A stretch of DNA of 64,000 nt, taken from contig NC_072795.1 in assembly GCF_028583425.1 (NCBI RefSeq), positions 8,331,001 to 8,395,000 on the forward strand. Direction: 5' to 3'. Position numbers and translations under genes: made by a program. Positions 9,719-19,560 of the stretch are shown here, piece by piece. A model generated the notes under the pieces. It made no database searches, was not told the origin of the DNA, and saw only the letters and a list, made by a program, of their open reading frames with translations. The DNA comes from Eublepharis macularius. Lineage: Eukaryota > Chordata > Lepidosauria > Squamata > Eublepharidae. How positions within the stretch are numbered: the first letter of the stretch is position 1; each line of letters begins with the position of its first letter.

Positions 9719-10738
9719 GACTCTCTGCTGTAACCGATTTTTTTAATGCACGTGTCTTAATGAAGGCATCTGCATCTGGGTTTTTGTTATAATAAAACTC
9801 ATTATCTTCTTGGATGTTTTCGGTGTCTTGGTCAAAGTGAGTGTTGGCTGTTGGGAAATATAATCAGAACGCAGAGTACCTTTAAAGAACTTTTCCTTAA
9901 CAAATATCAAAGAGCCTAGGTGGCAAAATGGGACCCTGAGGCACCCCAGAAGGCAGGGCTGTTGATTCTGCTGCCCCCCATGGAAACTCCCAGTGTTTGA
10001 TCAGCCCAAAAAGACTGAAAGCACCTAAGAGCTGCTCCCGTTAACATCAACCCCACATTCCAGTCAATGAATAAGAACAGAGTGGTCAACTGTATCAAAG
10101 GCCACAGAAAGGTCTAGTGACGTCAACCAAGATGACTTGTACTGGGGCAACCACAGTATTCCAAATAGAGCTGCACCATAGATCTGTACAGGGGTGTTAC
10201 AATATTGGCTGTTTTATTTTCAGACTGTTTCCAATAATCCCCAGCATGGAGCACGTGGGGTTGACATTTTCATACAATTTTCCCACCACAATAGCAAGGT
10301 CTGTTTGAGTCAGTCTCAGCTAGTTCAGATCACAACAGCATATATTTAAAGTTAGAATTTCTTGGGACAGCATGCACCATCTTATAGTTACTATATTCAG
10401 CTTCATCGGCCACGTTGATGCCCAATTTAGAGAGATCCTCCTGGAGCCCCCCCCCCACATTCCATCTTATTTTCACCCTTCTGATTAATTTGGTATCATC
10501 AAAAAACTTGGCTGCTACAAAAGAGAAAGATCCGTCCTTATCCCTGTGAGAGGTGCAGGAATTCCATAAGAAATGTCACTCGTATCAGCAAACTTGGGTT
10601 TTACTTCCTTGAAAGTCCTTGAATCTTCTGCTCAAAGCAGAAACCTCCAAATTTGCCCGCATAATTTACTTTGCATGCAACTCTCATGCTCTTGTACCTG
10701 CTGCCGACTTTGTTTGCATTTGTCTCCTCTTCTTACAG

Positions 10739-10871
10739 AGCACCCTGCTACATCCACTTCCTCTTCCCCATCTGCCCGTCCTTCTCTTGTTCGCTTAAGA
10801 TTCATCTCTAAGGGCAGAGTCATCACCTTCCGTTGTGGGTTGAATTCCTCCGCATCGCACTTGCAAGTCAG
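10739..10871 (+). CDS. MMP23: MMP23 exon (linker and first half of the Ig-like domain)
   Basis: A 133-bp exon with a ctcttcttacag acceptor and a gtgagaatc donor, entering in phase 1 and leaving in phase 2. It encodes a serine- and proline-rich linker (HPATSTSSSPSARPS) and then the first strands of the Ig-like domain, with FISKGRVITFRCG supplying the first Ig cysteine. The second Ig cysteine is in the next exon. The linker is serine-rich where mammalian MMP23 is proline/threonine-rich, which is normal drift for a linker. NSS is a possible N-glycosylation site. The Ig-like domain replaces the hemopexin domain of other MMPs. Confidence 0.92.
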
Positions 10872-11349
10872 GTGAGAATCTTTGACTCCTAAAGCCTGCA
10901 GTTTTGGGCAGATGAAGTGCCACTGGGCCCGGAGGTTGCTCACATAGCCTGGCCTCCCAGTGGCCAGTTTTTGCCCTGACCTGGATATGCAGTGTAAGGG
11001 TTCTTCTGAGGTGACAATCTAGCCCCTTGCTGCCTTAACAAGCCTTCACTATACCAGGTGGGGAAGGTTGGGATGGCAGAGACAGTAAAGGGCAGGAGGA
11101 ATGGAGGAATGCTGGAGGAGAGAATAGTAGCCAGTGGAAGGAACAGGAAACTGTTCAGGGTGGGTATGCTACGGAGAGCTTATTTGTGCCTCATGAAACC
11201 ATCCAGTGTCAAGATTAATATCCCAACTCCAAATCGCTGTAAATGCCTTAGATGTGAGACCTCAAACAGAGATCTCTCTTTCGGAAAGACTGTTAATCAG
11301 CGCAAATAATTTATCGGAGTTCTGCTTGTTTTAACTCTCCCTGACAAGG

Positions 11350-11500
11350 TACATCAAGATGGGTAGCCGTGTTAGTCTGTTTGTAGCAGTAGAAAAGAGC
11401 GAGAGTCCAGTAGCACTTATTAGATTAAAAAAAATTGTGGTAGGGTGTGAGCTTTCGTGAGCCACAGCTCACTTCTTCAGATACAGCTAAAATATGAGTC
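11350..11500 (-). repeat. Penelope-like repeat, family B
   Basis: In reverse orientation it reads tctgaagaagtgagctg, then ctcacgaaagctcaca, then a tail with tgctactggactct and ending agactaacacggctaccc. The same order is found at 29310-29470 (minus), 51365-51490 (plus) and in the nest at 12241-12900. A hammerhead-like core (CTGAAGA at 11474-11480 on the minus strand, stem GTGAGC/GCTCAC, then GAAA) is present. Confidence 0.6.
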
Positions 11501-11567
11501 CATCTGTCCTTGTATCTTGGACCTTTTATCTCGGCAAGGTACACAGAGAATTTTTTAAGAGTTTGTT

Positions 11568-11660
11568 GTTGTGGGTTTTCCGGGCTGTATTGCCGGCAAT
11601 ACAGCCCGGAAAACCCACAACAACCATCGTTCTCCGGCCGTGAAAGCCTTCGACAATACA
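11568..11660. repeat. Short fold-back Penelope-like repeat, family A
   Basis: A 29-bp arm ending gggctgtattgcc is followed at once by its reverse complement, then by the family tail (ttctccggccgtgaaagcc, then ttcgacaata). It is flanked by ttttaagagtttgtt at 11553-11567 and 11661-11675, a 13-15 bp duplication (the last bases overlap the element start). The inversion junction is gccggc, far downstream of the ribozyme region, so this is the shortest copy of the series. Confidence 0.7.
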
Positions 11661-12240
11661 TTTTAAGAGTTTGTTTCGTCTTTATTGAAATAAACTCTTA
11701 ACTTTATAAATAAAGCAAAATACCAAAATATAAAGGATTATTCAAATTAAAAACCTACGAGAATGGAACAAAGAAATGTAACAAGTATCAACTCTCCCCT
11801 CAATTAAATCTAAGATTCATTTAGAATCAGATTTATTATGAAATGCATGGCATTTTCAATAAGCACACAAATAAATAATTTTTTTTCTCACATAGATCTT
11901 CATGAGATTTCTTTCAGCAAAACCCCAACTCCTTATCTGGGTAGCATCTTCTGTATTAACTGGCATATGTTACCTACTGAGAAATCTTAAGATCTTTCAC
12001 TCGTGACATCAATATTGAAATATGATTAGTTTTAGATTTAGCTGATCATCCAGACTTTCAGCCATGTGACATTCTACCTAGCTAAAAAGTGATGCTATGT
12101 CCAGATGCAAGATATGCTATACAAATCATTAGAAGGTGGCAGAAAAAGTTAAGTGAGCAGATCATCATCGGTCCATTTTAACAATTAAAGAACCATGTAT
12201 TTTCTACAATTAAAGTTCATACACAGTTCACTAAAATAGA

Positions 12241-12912
12241 TCCAGAGGAGTTAGATGTGTTCATCTGTAGCAGCAAAATCGAAAAGAGTCCAGTAGCACC
12301 TTTAAAACTAACCAACTTTATTGTAGCATAAGCTTTCGAGAATCACAGTTCTCTTCGTCAGATGCATGGAGGGAGCAATCTGACAAAGAGAACTGAGATT
12401 CTCGAAAGCTTATGCTACAGTAAAGTTGGTTAGTCTTAAAGGTGCTACTGGACTCTTTTCTAGTTCTCTAGAATACATGTGTACAAGTAGATATAATGTG
12501 ATCTAATCCATATTCCCATTAAAGGTAGTCATGTTGGTCTGCAGTAGAAGAGCAAGATTCAAGTAGAAGAGCAAGATTCAAGTCCTGTCTTAAAGACTAA
12601 GAAGATTTCTAGGATGTAAGCTTTTGAGAAAGGTATCTGATGAAGGGAGCTTTGATTCTCAAAAGCTTATATGCTGGAAATTTTGTTAATCTTTAAGATG
12701 CTACAGGACTTGAATCTTGCTCTTCTGTAGATATAAAATAGTAAAGAGTCCAGTAGCACCTTTAAGACTAACCAACTTTACTGTAGCAGAAGCTTTCGAG
12801 AATCACAGTTCTCTTCGTCAGAACTGTGAACGTTGTGGAAAGCTTATGCTACAATAAAGTTGGTTAGTTTTAAAGGTGGTACTGGACTCTTTACTATTTT
12901 GCGACTACAGAC
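12241..12912. repeat. Inverted array of Penelope-like family-B units
   Basis: Three successive inverted pairs (about 12256-12480, 12525-12735 and 12735-12912) made of the unit containing agtccagtagcaccttta, accaactttattgtagc and agctttcgagaatcaca. Each pair has arms in opposite orientation with a hammerhead-like core near the centre (CTGATGA at 12637-12643 in the middle pair). The outer ends gatccagaggagttag (12241-12256) and ctaactcctctggatc (13778-13793) are perfect inverted copies, so the entire 1.55-kb block is itself inverted-terminal. Confidence 0.65.
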
Positions 12913-13761
12913 TAGAGATGGGCACGAACAGAAAAAAACCCCCCCGAACATGATGTTCATTGTTCATTGCCATCCACGAACAGGGACTCATGAACAACCA
13001 CGAACATGGCCCTGTTCACAAACATGTTCATGGTTGTTTGTTTGTGGGGGCCAGCAGGCTCTCCTCCAGCCATCATCCAAGTAAAGATCCCTACTGCACC
13101 ACTCCCAGAAACCTGACCTGAGCAGGCACCAGGAAAGGTACCAATAATAAATAATAGCTTGGCCCCATAGCCTGGCAGCAGCCCTGGAACTTGAAGGGGT
13201 AGATCCCTACTGCACCACTCCCAGAAACCCTACCTGAGCAGGCAGCAGGAAAGGTACCAATAATAAATAATAGCTTGGCCCAGAGCCTGGCAGCAGCCCT
13301 GGAACTTGAAGGGGTAGATCCCTATCCCACCACACACAAAGAAAATTCAAGCTCCAATGCACTCTCTCTATCAAAATGCCAGCAGCAACTGTCTCTCCCT
13401 CTCCACTGTCTGCAAAGTCAGAGCTGGGAGCCTCCCTACCCCCTGCTCTTTGCTTCCTTGTAACAAATTTGGAGCACCACACTTGAAAGGAAGACCTGCC
13501 TATCAAGCTAAATTGGACTTAGATTGGGGTTTCCAGGGCAACAGCAGGAGTTCAGACAGAGTTCAGACAATCCCTGCCTAAGTTGCCAAGGGAATTGATT
13601 TCAGGTGACAGACTGTCTGGCTTGACGAACAGCAAGGAACGAGGCTTGCAACGACCACCTGTTCATTTAGAATGGGGCCTCACAAACAGCTTGTTCGCGA
13701 ACAGCAGATTGGGGTGTTTGTGGCTTTTTTTTGTTCGTATTGCTGTTTGTGCCCAACTCTA
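12913..13761. mobile_element. Non-autonomous hAT element (TAGAGATGGGC family), copy 1
   Basis: Ends are tagagatgggcacgaacag and, inverted, ctgtttgtgcccaactcta. A perfect 8-bp duplication, ctacagac, lies at 12905-12912 and 13762-13769. The interior carries many cgaaca/tgttcg motifs and an internal tandem segment (cagcaggaaaggtacc repeated). No transposase. It inserted into the terminal gactaacacgg segment of a Penelope-like unit. Two more copies lie at 20966-21524 and 38260-39064. Confidence 0.88.
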
Positions 13762-13929
13762 CTACAGACTAACACGGCTAACTCCTCTGGATCTGTAGAT
13801 ATAGACTCCCTAGGCAGCCTAGGCTGTTGTCCAAACCCACTTTGAGTACTCAGCTGTCAGCAGGTAGTTATTTATTTTGAGGTTAATATAATATCATATA
13901 AACAAAAAGAAAAGTTCTGTGTCGGAGCT

Positions 13930-14640
13930 GGCAACCTTAGCCACAGGTCATGGAGGACTTTAAAGGTAACAAACAGGACCTTGAGGTTACAGGAGTATGG
14001 ATCAGCATGGCTGGATCCAAAAAGAAGGATAGTTTCAGAGTGATACTGACTTCCATAAGTCCACTACTGCAATGTGCTCTATATGGTGCTGCCCTTGAAG
14101 ACTGTCCCAGAGCTTCAGCTGGTACAGAATGCTGTGGCCAGAATGCTGAATGGAGTAGGTTGTGGGGATCATATCCCTCCAGTTTTGTTCCATCTGCACT
14201 GGCTCCTAATTTGCTTCTGGGCCTAATTCAAGGTGCTGGTATTGACATTTGAAGCCCTTTACATCTTGGGACCAGAATACCTTAAGGATTGCCTTCTCCC
14301 ATATGAACCTACCCATCAGTTCCAGTTCAAAGGCCTTGTTTTTGGGTGCCCCTGTGATCTGAGCCTAGATGGGTGGCAACCTGAGTAAGGGCCTTCTCAG
14401 TTGTGGCACCAAAACTTTAGAACTCCCTCCCCTGGGAGACTCACCTATCTCCCTCGATCATTCTCTTCCACCAGCAGCTGAAGACTTTTTTGTTACATTT
14501 GGCATACTTCCAGGAACTGTCATTGTTCCTCCTCCCTGTTATTTGTGTTGTGCATTTGTTTATTGAATTTTTTAAATACTGTTTTAAATTTTAATTGTTT
14601 TAAGAATGTTTTAAACTGTTAGCATTTTAATGTTGGGAAT
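13930..14640 (+). repeat. L2/CR1-clade LINE fragment
   Basis: The segments tgaagactgtcccagagc, then tccatctgcactggctcc, aaggtgctggtattgac, and gccttctcagttgtggcacc are in the order of an old L2-type ORF2 end running into a 3' tail of the type ttttaattgttttaag. Frames are broken by stops. No intact protein remains. Confidence 0.55.
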
Positions 14641-14679
14641 CCTATTTTGGGTAGAAACAGGGCGTACAAATGTTTTGAA

Positions 14680-14882
14680 CAACAACAACAACAACAACAA
14701 CAACTGTGCTTATATACTGCTCTTCTAGACAGATTAGTGCCCCACTCAGAGCAGTGAAAAAAGTCAGTGTTATTATTATCTCCACAATACAGCCGGAAAG
14801 GCCACTGCTGAGCCCACGGCAGGAGTGGGATTCAAACCAGCAGAGTGCTGGCTTGGAGTCCAGCCACTTAACCACTATGCTA
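14680..14882 (-). repeat. tRNA-derived SINE with (AAC)n tail
   Basis: In reverse orientation: head ttaagtggctggactccaa, a B-box-like tggtttgaatccc, the tail region gtatataagcacag, then a (GTT)n run seen here as (AAC)n from 14680. Same subfamily as the split SINE at 7965-8465. Confidence 0.7.
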
Positions 14883-15062
14883 TAAAAGGATGTATCCAAA
14901 TTTCAGAGCAGGGTGTCAGGAATGTTACCAGTCTATAGAATAGATTATAGCTACAGAGGGAGAAATGTTTTCACAAATGGGGCACTTTTAGGGGCAAGAT
15001 GGCCCGTACTAAGACCTAACACCCTCCTCCTCCTGATCTTTCTGTTCTCTCCTTGCTTGCAG

Positions 15063-15309
15063 CTGGTATAAAGATGGGGAGCCCCTCTCCCACTCCCTCC
15101 CAGGCTTTGAGCTGCTTCCCAGCCAGGACCTGCGTGTTGTTGCAACAGAGTTCAGTGAAGGGCGGTACGCCTGCTTGATCCGCCATGGCGGCACGACTCT
15201 CCGGATTAACTCTTGGCAGGTAAAGCTTAAAGCTAAGAGCTCTTTGCACCCCCTGCTAGGACTGCCTAAGGACACACACGGGAGCACGCTGACGGAAGCT
15301 GCACCTTAG
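15063..15309 (+). CDS. MMP23: MMP23 terminal exon (second half of the Ig-like domain)
   Basis: Acceptor ccttgcttgcag; the first base completes a serine codon split across the intron (phase 2), giving SWYKDGEPL with the Ig-domain tryptophan. Then come FELLPSQDLRVVA and EGRYACLIRH, with the second Ig cysteine in its YxC context. The frame continues past the usual end of MMP23 (SWQV) for about 29 more residues (KLKAKSSLHPLLGLPKDTH and onward) to a TAG at 15307-15309. Mammalian MMP23 stops a few residues after the corresponding SWRV, so this C-terminal tail is an extension. The gta immediately after the cag of SWQ could act as a donor, but no further exon is evident. Confidence 0.88.
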
Positions 15310-15454
15310 GAGACGTTTAGAATCCCAGCTGGGACCTCGATAAGGGCTAGTTGCTTGGATCTCTTGTGCTGCAAGTGGTTGGCCATTGCATCCTCTGGGC
15401 TCATCTGTTCTGCAGCCAGAAATTTCAATTTAGAAGGGACAGCTGGAAACCCAT

Positions 15455-15625
15455 AAGGTTACCAACCTCCAAGGTGGAGTCTGGAGTTCTCCTGGAATTA
15501 CAACTTATCTCCTGACTACAGAGATCAGCTCCTCTAGAGGAAATGGCAGCTTCAGAGGGTAGATTCTATGGCATCACAGCCTTACTGATCTTCTCCCCCT
15601 CCCAAACTCCAGCCTCCCCAGGCAC
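15455..15625. repeat. GTTGCCAAC-type dispersed repeat
   Basis: Starts gttaccaacctccaaggtgg and includes ttctcctggaattacaac and ctacagagatcagctcc. It is the reverse-orientation counterpart of 1755-1985. Confidence 0.5.
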
Positions 15626-15918
15626 GGCCCCTAAACGGCTCCAGGAATTTTGCAAGTCAACCTGCCCAGCATGTACAGATTTTGATGCAGCGTTCCGATT
15701 CTTTGTTGCTTGTCTTCCGGCCTCACTGGACCACATCCTACTCCATGCGCTTCGAGTGATGTCCCTTTCCAGTCCCAAAGATACTCAACATTCAACTGGG
15801 GCCTCAGTGGAGTGGATAAATCCTGACTCCACAGGGAAGGATCTGGCATGAACAACACTGACTTATTTTCTGCTGTTAGTAGACCTCCATCTAAAACTAC
15901 ACAGCTTCCAAAGGACCA

Positions 15919-15924
15919 AATAAA
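15919..15924 (+). terminator. Candidate polyadenylation signal of MMP23
   Basis: AATAAA 610 bp after the stop codon, the first canonical hexamer on this strand after the terminal exon. A T-rich stretch (tctttattttctg) follows within 30 bases. Confidence 0.5.
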
Positions 15925-15945
15925 AAGGAAAATCTAATCTTTATT

Positions 15946-18090
15946 TTCTGCCGCATTTTCCTTTTAAGTAGGTCATTTCCCAGTGAAATGCTTCTGGACC
16001 AGAGATTCCCTTCCCTGTGCAATGCCTGAGGCAAATTGAGGCAGCGCAAGCCTGCAGTTTGCATTTTATGTCACAGTATTCTTAGCTGTTTGAACTCTGC
16101 GTGATTCATTGTGAAGTGGGAATTTGAACCTGAATCCTGGGTTCTGAAACCTTAACCACTGTGTAACACTGCCTCTCGTCTGGTAAGCATAAGGAAGCTA
16201 CTCTAAACTCCCTGGAAGAAATATATGTGCAATGAAGGAGAGGAAGGCCTGGTTCAGGAAATGCTTTTCTTGGCTGTGGATTGTTTTTTTAAGTTTTTTT
16301 ATATATTTAGAAAAATTGTTTTCCTGATTGTCTTGCTGGTGGGAAGCAGCTCCAAACACCCCCCCCCCCATAGCTTGTTCTTGGTTTTGTTCTTGTTCAC
16401 CTCCCCAAAGGGGAGGTGAAATTGACAGAGCCTTTGGGGAGGTGAAGATGAAATTTACAAACCCTAGTGTAGAGACATGAAATTAAAACTACGCTTCCCT
16501 GCTAACATTGTGTCTCCCCACATTTGAGCATCCCCATATAAGATATCTCCTGTAGAGAGACTCTCAGAGGATGTGGAGATAGATTCCTATTTAACTTCAT
16601 TTATACTCAATCTTTCTCCCCAGTGGAGACCTCATGCGGCTCGCATTTTCCTCCTGTCCTCCATTTCATTCAAGGGCAAGTTATATTTATCTGTTGGTTT
16701 ATATGGCATTTGTCCCACACTGCAGCTTTACTTATTGCCCTAATAATCAACCGTCTAACCACAATGGAAATGATGACAGCCCTGGGTAAATTAAAGGGAG
16801 ATCGAATATCCTCAAGGTGTGATTGAGAGAACATTTTAAAGTGGCACAGTTGGGTTTTGTTGGAAACTCTAGCAGAGGGCACCATGCACTTCTGAGTTAG
16901 TAAGTGTGACACTGATGTTTCCCTGTCCTCGGTGAATGTATGTTCTTCATATTCATAACCAATTTACTGGGTGCCTTACTGGGATGAAATTTGCTCCCTG
17001 CTTTCTAAGCTAGCTCAGAAGATTCAAGGCTGCCATTCAATGCCGATTTCCATAAACATAATGAAATTCGAATCGTAGGAAAATTCGGTGTTAATTAGAT
17101 TCACGAAAAATTCAGATTATCTCACACTGAATATTTGATTGTCTGAAGTGTGGAAAGACACCCGAAAAGCACTTTAGACCACCCTCCTCAGCTCCCCATC
17201 TGCTTTCCCTTAATTTCCCTTTTGGGGGGGGGGTATTTCTGAAGAGCAGCAACATTGCAGCATTATGAATTTATGTTTAAAAAAATTAAGCACTTTAAAA
17301 CAGAAGCATGGACATTTAACAGTAATTGTGATGTTGGGTTGAGCAAGTGCACAGAACGAGCAGAACAGAGGCTTGCTTGGGATGGGAGATTTCCCACCAC
17401 AAATGGAGTGGTCCCCCCCCCCAATCCCCTCCCATCATCTTTGCTTTGTTGAACTCTGCCTGCTTTTATTGTTTTCTCAGATAGCAGATAATAGTAATAA
17501 AAATTTGGCATCGAGGGGGGAAAGCATGGGTTGATGTTAATTTCACTGTAGCTGCTCTGGTGCCGTCCTCCTTGCAAGTAAAAAGACTCAAGCTGTAATC
17601 AGCTCTCAACACCACTCATCGCTACTTTCGAACGTGATAGATTTGGGTTCAAAATGGTTGCACAGAGAGGGTGGGATTTCTTAGTCTGACAAAGCGTCTA
17701 CGTTACAGCAGTACAACGTTACCATGCATGCACAAACTTAAAAATTAAAAGAAAACCCATGATGTGTGTTGAGAAGCCCACAAAGCCCGAGGCAAATTCA
17801 GTGCCTGATATCTAGCATAAAATACAGAAAGGAATGCAAAACCGAATTGGGAGCGGAGAGTGTAAAACGGGGGGGGGGGGATGCAAAGCCACTGCCATGG
17901 TGATACGGGCGGATGCTCAAATCCATCGGTTTTAAACTTGAGTGTGAAAGAGGCCAAGTTCTTTTCTACTGCTACAGACAAACTAACATGGCTTCCCATC
18001 TTGTTCTAGACACAGTTATATTTATTTTGTAGACACAGTTAATACCAATTTTGTGCTTCAAACAACAATCAAATACTCTGACCTTTAGAC
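15946..18090. other. Intergenic, mostly unassigned
   Basis: No coding support. About 16404-16590 is one copy of an unnamed dispersed repeat whose partner is at 32700-33120. The end of a family-B Penelope unit (ctgctacagacaaactaac) lies at about 17965-18010. There are several homopolymer runs (poly-C near 16360, poly-G at 17224 and 17869). Nothing else is recognised. Confidence 0.5.
16404..16590 (+). repeat. Unnamed dispersed repeat Q, copy 1
   Basis: gaggtgaaattgacagagcc, then aaaactacgcttccctgc, then aacattgtgtctccc, and tgtagagagactctcagag. The same blocks occur reversed at about 32700-32860 and, for the tail part, forward at about 33005-33120. Confidence 0.5.
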
Positions 18091-18108
18091 CTTATACAAA
18101 TTAAACAT

Positions 18109-18440
18109 CTCTCTATATAAAGACAAGTGTCCTGACTGACTCATCAACGCACAGCCCAAACCCCTGGAACTAGAAACGTGAAATCGGGGGAGAACGTTCC
18201 TTTCATGATGTAGAGGCTCACTAAGAATGGATTTTAAGAAATTCAGCCCCTAAGGGGGTAATTCTAAACAGTCTGCAGTTGCTATTGGGAGTCATTGAAT
18301 GTGTCCTGAGGTAAAATGCACCTCTCAGTCTTCCCCTCAAAGTTCACTCGAGTTGCCAATCTCCCTGTGGGGCCTGGCTTTCCTGTGTGGCTGGCAGGCT
18401 CCTGCCTGCTTGCACCCCCTCTCTCTGATTGGTCAGCTGT
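18109..18440 (+). repeat. Possible Helitron 5' end fragment
   Basis: tctctctatataaagacaag followed by tgtcctgactgactcatc and aacgcacagcccaaaccc is the kind of TC-starting, TATA-like leader seen at the 5' end of vertebrate Helitron families. No 3' CTRR hairpin end was found, so this is either a fragment or a lookalike. Confidence 0.35.
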
Positions 18441-18690
18441 GGAACTCTGTATTCTGAGGTAAAAATCAGGTCAAGGAAACTGCAGACAGTTGAAGAAAGA
18501 TGGTAACTGGATTTAAAGTAGTTAAATACCATAGTGAAGCACAGGTATCAAGCTAGTAGTTCTATATATTTGTCCATGTTCATAAGCTGTGTTGCATCCT
18601 GTCTGTATATTGGAATTCTAGTGCTCGAATGGATCTTACAGGTCACTGACTTCACCCTCCTGCTTTGTGCAAGGACTCAAAATGTAGAGC

Positions 18691-18703
18691 ATTCCTGAAG
18701 ATG
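18691..18703 (+). repeat. Target-site duplication of Penelope-like copy (left)
   Basis: attcctgaagatg occurs here and exactly again at 18852-18864. Thirteen bases is too long for hAT and fits target-primed retrotransposition. Confidence 0.75.
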
Positions 18704-18851
18704 ATGGTTGTTGTGGATTTTCCGGGCTGTATAGCCGTGGTCTTGGCATTGTAGTTCCTGACGTCAGGAACTACAATGCCAAGACCACGGCTATACAGCC
18801 TGGAAAATCCACAACAACCATTGTTCTCCGGCTGTGAAAGCCTTCGACAAT
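18704..18851. repeat. Fold-back Penelope-like repeat, family A
   Basis: Two arms of about 55 bp (from the tggttgttgtggattttcc end through ggtcttggcattgtag) meet head to head at ttcctgacgtcaggaa near 18763, followed by the tail segment gttctccggctgtgaaagcc, then ttcgacaat. A perfect 13-bp target duplication flanks it. The ribozyme core is absent. The palindrome centre is the gac/gtc triplet at which the intact copies are predicted to cleave. Confidence 0.75.
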
Positions 18852-18864
18852 ATTCCTGAAGATG

Positions 18865-19560
18865 GTTTCTTCTCTGGACCATCGTGAGCTTTGTGAAAGG
18901 GCATATTTTCTCCCTATTTATTTATGCTTTTATTTCATCATCTGCCATGTTCACAGAGGTTTGAGGCAGATTACAAAACCCAGTGATACAATAAAAAAGC
19001 ATACATACAATAAAAACTATCTGAAAATTGTAAGAAGGATTAAAATGTATAAAAGAGAACCCTTACTAAATTAAATTGCAGTATAAAAGGGGCAAGGAAT
19101 TCCCCATTGAACTGAATGTGTAGATTTGGGCTTTAGACTGTCCCTTCATTCAAAAATATCTCCCCCTCCCTTGCCCCACTTTCCTTGTGTGGAAATTTAG
19201 ATAAGTACTGTGTAACTCTAGTTTACACTGCATTGCCAAATCTTGTTGTTCCTGGTGACTATTATTTGACCAACCTTGAATTTTGTTCTTACGGACCAAC
19301 ATGACTATCAGATTTCTATCTGTTCCTGAACGAACTCTGTGCCCTAGGTTTACGTACCCAATTGGCAGCAAGATACTTGGTTGACACCAATAAATCTTGC
19401 TGTGACTAGATGAGAAGCATGGAGGATGAATCGTTATCAGACAGGAAACTCCAATTTGCAGATAGGATCTTTCCAGCGAAGAGGAAAACATTGCAAGTTA
19501 CACATGACCTGTGTTGTGTGTTCCGTGGGAAAGAAGGGGTGCTTAACCCTTTTCCTGCCA
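18865..19560. other. Intergenic with one LINE-tail fragment
   Basis: 18900-19030 (atttatttatgctttta, then gaggcagattacaaaa) looks like a reversed LINE 3' tail. The rest is unassigned. Confidence 0.4.

Larger units (their letters stand above)
9122..9902 (+). mobile_element. Solo LTR of an endogenous retroelement
   Basis: Starts TGTTAGGGAA and ends TTCCTTAACA, giving perfect 10-bp inverted termini with TG...CA, and is flanked by the 5-bp duplication aatat (9117-9121 and 9903-9907). Inside are a TATA box (tatataa, 9712-9718) and an AATAAA-type signal near 9791 (ataataaaac), in the order U3-R-U5 expected for a plus-strand LTR. No internal viral genes are present, so it is a solo LTR left by recombination. 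A palindromic element has inserted just upstream of the TATA box. Confidence 0.85.
8925..10135 (-). repeat. Old LINE-like repeat split by a solo LTR
   Basis: 8925-9121 (agagctgggcgtcatccac region) and 9908-10135 (gaccctgaggcacccc, then atcaaaggccacagaaaggtc) read as one dispersed repeat interrupted by the LTR at 9122-9902. The type is common in squamate genomes, but I cannot assign its clade from these bases. Confidence 0.45.
10872..15062 (+). other. Last MMP23 intron, filled with repeats
   Basis: A 4.2-kb intron holding a family-B Penelope-like copy (11350-11500), a fold-back family-A copy (11568-11660), an AT-rich stretch without recognisable content (11690-12235), the inverted Penelope/hAT nest (12241-13793), an L2-like LINE (13930-14640) and a SINE (14680-14882). 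Confidence 0.7.
15310..15945 (+). other. Probable MMP23 3' UTR
   Basis: Downstream of the stop codon, the first AATAAA is at 15919-15924 (accaaataaaaagg). The interval includes a GTTGCCAAC-type repeat (15455-15625), so if this is the transcript end, part of the 3' UTR derives from a transposon. No other coding signal is seen. Confidence 0.5.
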
